8,431 bases of DNA from Tetragenococcus sp041859945 (GTDB lineage: Bacteria; Bacillota; Bacilli; Lactobacillales; Enterococcaceae). The stretch's first letter is position 1, and each line of letters opens with the position of its first letter. Both the position numbers and the translations under genes were made by a program. The stretch spans positions 1-8,431 of the forward strand of contig JBFLGC010000077.1 in assembly GCA_041859945.1 (NCBI GenBank). The letters run 5' to 3'. Positions 6,405 to 8,431 of the stretch are shown here, in pieces. The notes beneath the pieces were generated by a model. That model did not search any database and had not been told where the DNA came from. It worked only from the letters and a program-made list of their open reading frames with translations.

Positions 6405-6433
6405 TTGACAATACTACGATAAGGTAGTATTAT
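6405..6433 (+). promoter_or_regulatory. Strong sigma-A promoter of the two-gene cargo operon
   Basis: A consensus TTGACA (6405-6410), an ideal 17-base spacer and TATTAT (6428-6433) are present. The ATG is at 6479, leaving a leader of roughly 40 bases with AGGAGG at 6465-6470. A near-consensus promoter with an operator placed inside it suggests control by repression. Confidence 0.8.
6410..6431 (+). promoter_or_regulatory. Operator-like dyad between -35 and -10
   Basis: AATACTAC (6410-6417) and GTAGTATT (6424-6431) form a perfect 8-bp inverted repeat with a 6-base centre. It fills the spacer and touches both promoter elements, so a bound dimeric repressor would exclude RNA polymerase. As an RNA hairpin it would lie upstream of the transcription start, so a DNA operator is the better reading. 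The HTH protein encoded second in the operon is an obvious but untested candidate to bind it. Confidence 0.6.
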
Positions 6434-6478
6434 ATAAATGTAGATGAGATAAGGATAAAATTTTAGGAGGAAATAATC

Positions 6479-7216
6479 ATGAATGCAACTGAAATTACAA
6501 AGAATTTTGAAAACGGAGCTTTACTGATGGTAACGAGCAATAGACAACCTGCCTGGTTGGCAGAAGTTGACAGTTTAGATTCAAAATACGGCTTTCATCG
6601 CAATTTCATTCAAAAAGATGAATTTTACATTGTGGGCCGTTGCATCGCTTATGATTTGGCTGAAGGCACTCTTTACAATTGGTCAGAAGAAAAAGGTGTG
6701 CAACATTTCGGATTTGTTAAAAATGGTAAACTCTACGAAGTTAGCAAAGACGACGCGAAAAAAATTGTTACCGGCGAAGAAACAATCAAGCCGGAACCCG
6801 TCAAAAAAGAAATTGAAGCTGTCGAAACTGAAGCAACTGAAAATGAAACTGAAACAGAAGAAACTTACGTTTACTACGTCAACAGCATTGACAAATCACA
6901 AGAAGGTTTTGAACCACGAACTGTTGAAAAAGCAATTTTTAGGTTGATTGAAGAAGGGAAAATAAAAATCTCATTGGGAAAAGAATCATACGACGAGTAT
7001 GAAATCGCGAAATCTCTTAACACGGATAAAGATCTGAGATCTTGGGCTTTGAAAAACTACACTCTTTTCCCAATTCCGAATAATTTTACTGACGAATGGA
7101 AAAAAATTTATGAGACTGAAAAGCCTGGCCAAGTAGAAATATCGTATGATACTTTTAAAAAGTATTGCTTAAAAACTATTAAGGCTCTCGGACCAAAAAA
7201 AGTTGTACTTTATTAA
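6479..7216 (+). CDS. Unrecognised 245-residue protein with two parts and a Glu/Thr-rich linker
   Basis: I do not recognise this family. The start is firm: AGGAGG (6465-6470) is 8 bases before the ATG. Three parts can be seen. Residues 1-100 are a compact, aromatic-rich part with motifs such as YGFHRNFIQKDEFYIVGRC and GVQHFGFVKNGKLYEV, probably mostly beta. Residues about 103-130 are a low-complexity linker rich in Glu, Thr, Val and Lys. Residues about 131-245 are a mixed helical part containing FRLIEEGKIKISLGKESYDE and a lysine-rich end. There is no signal peptide and no membrane segment, so it is probably cytoplasmic. It is first in an operon; its stop codon overlaps the ribosome binding site of the HTH gene 13 bases later, so the two are probably translationally coupled. 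The prophage-end location suggests a cargo role, but the function is unknown. Confidence 0.85.
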   Translation: MNATEITKNFENGALLMVTSNRQPAWLAEVDSLDSKYGFHRNFIQKDEFYIVGRCIAYDLAEGTLYNWSEEKGVQHFGFVKNGKLYEVSKDDAKKIVTGEETIKPEPVKKEIEAVETEATENETETEETYVYYVNSIDKSQEGFEPRTVEKAIFRLIEEGKIKISLGKESYDEYEIAKSLNTDKDLRSWALKNYTLFPIPNNFTDEWKKIYETEKPGQVEISYDTFKKYCLKTIKALGPKKVVLY

Positions 7217-7229
7217 AGGAGTAATCGAA

Positions 7230-7709
7230 ATGGACCTTATAAGCTTTGCAGAATACGCCGCTATGCACAATGTAGTGGCAGCTACCGTTAGACAAAAAAA
7301 CTTACGTGGCGGTTTTAAGACTGCCCAAAAAATCGGCAGAAACTGGGTGATCGATCGGAACGAGCCTTATAGCGACGACCGACAAACGTTACTTGATAAA
7401 AGCACCGTCGATCGAGTAACGTCGACTTATCAAAAAAATGAATCACTTAAAGAGACGGCGCGGATTGAAAAACTAAGCGAACAGAAAGTTCGCAAAATTT
7501 TAATCACGGTTGGGTCCTATACGACACCACAAATAAAATCTGTTAATGATTTGTACGAAAAAGGCCTAACTCCAAAAGAAATTGAGGTCAAGCTTGGTAT
7601 ATCCAGAGCGGCGGTCAATAGTTGTCTACCGTATGATAAAAGCATCTACAATAGAGACGATCCAACATTAAATTCGGAAAGAATCCGCAAAACAAGAAAC
7701 AAACAATAA
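7230..7709 (+). CDS. Multi-HTH DNA-binding protein, phage or mobile-element type
   Basis: This probable DNA-binding regulator has 159 residues. The start is the ATG at 7230, because AAAGGAG (7215-7221) is 8 bases before it; the in-frame ATG at 7203 lacks such a site and would overlap the upstream gene. Three helix-turn-helix-like parts follow one another. Residues 1-50 (ISFAEYAAMHNVVAATVRQ... RNWVID) resemble excisionase/MerR-type winged helices. Residues 60-98 (YQKNESLKETARIEKLSEQK then VRKILITVGSY) and 104-150 (LYEKGLTPKEIEVKLGISRA then AVNSCLPYDKSIYN) resemble the resolvase/sigma-like HTH pair found in small regulators of Firmicutes phages and conjugative elements. It may autoregulate the operon through the dyad at 6410-6431. 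That link is inferred from position only. Confidence 0.8.
   Translation: MDLISFAEYAAMHNVVAATVRQKNLRGGFKTAQKIGRNWVIDRNEPYSDDRQTLLDKSTVDRVTSTYQKNESLKETARIEKLSEQKVRKILITVGSYTTPQIKSVNDLYEKGLTPKEIEVKLGISRAAVNSCLPYDKSIYNRDDPTLNSERIRKTRNKQ
7386..7422 (+). repeat. Imperfect 12-bp inverted repeat inside the HTH gene
   Basis: ACGTTACTTGAT (7386-7397) and ATCGAGTAACGT (7411-7422) are inverted repeats matching at 11 of 12 positions around a 13-base loop. In the mRNA the single mismatch becomes a U-G pair, giving a stable stem within codons between the first and second HTH parts. There is no T-run after it, so it is not a terminator. Confidence 0.6.
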
Positions 7710-7712
7710 CGC

Positions 7713-7748
7713 AAAAAAGCCACTCTCCCGATTAAGGAAAGTGGCTTT
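7713..7748. terminator. Shared terminator of the cargo operon and the lysin gene
   Basis: AAAGCCACT (7716-7724) pairs with AGTGGCTTT (7740-7748), and TCC with GGA extends the stem inward past one mismatch. On the minus strand a six-base T-run follows at once (7718-7713), so it is a good lysin terminator. On the plus strand only TTT follows, but the hairpin lies 6 bases after the HTH stop codon and can also end that transcript. Confidence 0.85.
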
Positions 7749-7794
7749 ACTGTTAAATCTATTTGATTTTTTTAGCTGTTTTTTATCATATAGA

Positions 7795-8431
7795 TCAATA
7801 TTTGAGCTTTTGCCCCGGATAAATCACGTAAGGCGATTTGATCCCATTTTTGCTAGCAAGGGTATTCCAACCGATGCCTAGCTTAGCACCGATGCCAGAT
7901 AAGGCATCTCCACTCTTAACCGTGTAATAACGAGCCGTAGCTTTCGGCTTAGCGTTAGTCTTCTTAGCCAAGATGTTGTTTACTTCTTTTTGTACCGCTT
8001 TTGGATCATATCCCGCAGCTTTTAATTTTTGTGAACGTTGTGGGTCGTCCCCCCATTTGCGAGTAATCACTTCGTTAGCAAGTGTGGCAACTGATTTTTT
8101 GCTAGAGCCAACTTCTTTAACGTAATTCCGATTGGCTGTTAATAAATAACCGGATTGCGTAATCAGACGTGGCAAGCCATCGCTTCTGGTTTTAATGCCA
8201 GTGATTACAAATTGCGTGCCTTTTTTATAGCTTCCGCCAGCATTGCCTTTTTTAAAGTCCACGTCATTTTTTGAGTATAAGACATCGTCTTTTAGCAGCT
8301 CAACTTTTTTAGGGTTAGTGGTAAAGTAATCTTTTGACCAATCCTTTTTCCCGGTGCTTGCGGCTTTCCCACCGAAAAATGTTTCAAAGCTTCCTTTAGC
8401 CAAACGGTTAAGATCAAGACTGCCGTTATAA
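7795..8431 (-). CDS. Phage endolysin, C-terminal part: end of GH25 muramidase, SH3-like, Cpl-7 and LysM (partial at right edge)
   Basis: This is the 3' part of a peptidoglycan hydrolase. The frame is open to the window edge, so the real start is outside; a TTG at 8403 is an internal Leu codon, not the start. Visible residues begin YNGSLDLNRLAKGSFETFFG; the DLNR piece is the usual end of a GH25 lysozyme domain, which cuts the MurNAc-GlcNAc bond. Then come an SH3-like module of DUF5776 type (about 39-107, with PRLITQSGYLLTANRNYV) and a Cpl-7 wall-binding repeat (about 114-154, with RKWGDDPQRSQKLKAAGYD). A LysM domain (about 168-210, with YYTVKSGDALSGIGAKLGI) completes it. No signal peptide can be judged. 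The gene points away from the right edge, where holin and tail genes would be expected, and marks this side as prophage. Confidence 0.88.
   Translation of the reverse strand, partial: YNGSLDLNRLAKGSFETFFGGKAASTGKKDWSKDYFTTNPKKVELLKDDVLYSKNDVDFKKGNAGGSYKKGTQFVITGIKTRSDGLPRLITQSGYLLTANRNYVKEVGSSKKSVATLANEVITRKWGDDPQRSQKLKAAGYDPKAVQKEVNNILAKKTNAKPKATARYYTVKSGDALSGIGAKLGIGWNTLASKNGIKSPYVIYPGQKLKY

Noticed and set aside
6618..6947. 109-codon plus-strand open frame inside the 245-residue gene
   Set aside because: It is a lysine-rich shadow produced by the GAA/AAA-rich codons of the true gene in another frame, with no ribosome binding site.
8401..8403. TTG as start codon of a 202-residue lysin
   Set aside because: The frame stays open upstream and encodes the DLNR end of a GH25 domain, so this Leu codon is internal and the gene is cut by the window edge.

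Overview
The window looks like chromosome of a low-GC Gram-positive bacterium of the order Lactobacillales, most likely Enterococcus or a close relative. The evidence is the AT-rich sequence, strong AGGAGG-type ribosome binding sites, extended -10 promoters, Bacillus/Enterococcus-type housekeeping proteins and a Gram-positive phage lysin. The genus is inferred from family resemblance and is not proven.

Left part (1-5582) is conserved core chromosome. On the minus strand lie cca (CCA-adding enzyme) and, just upstream of it, a small MazG-type pyrophosphohydrolase of the YpjD kind. A divergent plus-strand gene encodes a YitT/YpjC membrane protein. It converges on a second minus-strand operon that reads, in transcription order, an AroB-like protein, a TPR protein (YpiA type) and a UPF0302/IDEAL protein (YpiB). 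The order ypiA, ypiB, ypjC, ypjD, cca is that of Bacillus subtilis, where the gene before ypiA is an aromatic pathway gene (aroE). Here that place is held by a 346-residue protein that aligns with 3-dehydroquinate synthase but appears to have lost all three metal ligands and the NAD-binding glycine motif. It is probably a pseudoenzyme with an intact reading frame.

Middle (5583-5950) has no convincing gene. It holds a strong minus-strand terminator that serves no visible gene, a short piece of minus-strand coding-like sequence ending just before that terminator, and the promoter of the next gene. I read this as the scar of an insertion: the host operon continued to the right before a mobile element split it.

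Right part (5951-8431) looks like the end of a prophage. It has a small lipoprotein gene, then a two-gene plus-strand operon (an unrecognised 245-residue protein with a Glu/Thr-rich linker, and a 159-residue multi-HTH DNA-binding protein) driven by a promoter with an operator-like dyad between -35 and -10. Converging on it from the right edge is the C-terminal part of a phage endolysin: the tail of a GH25 muramidase, then an SH3-like DUF5776-type module, a Cpl-7 repeat and a LysM. The lysin and the two-gene operon share a hairpin terminator. Genes lying past the lysin at a prophage end, on the opposite strand and with their own promoter, are typically cargo (morons), so this operon is the best candidate here for an undescribed system.
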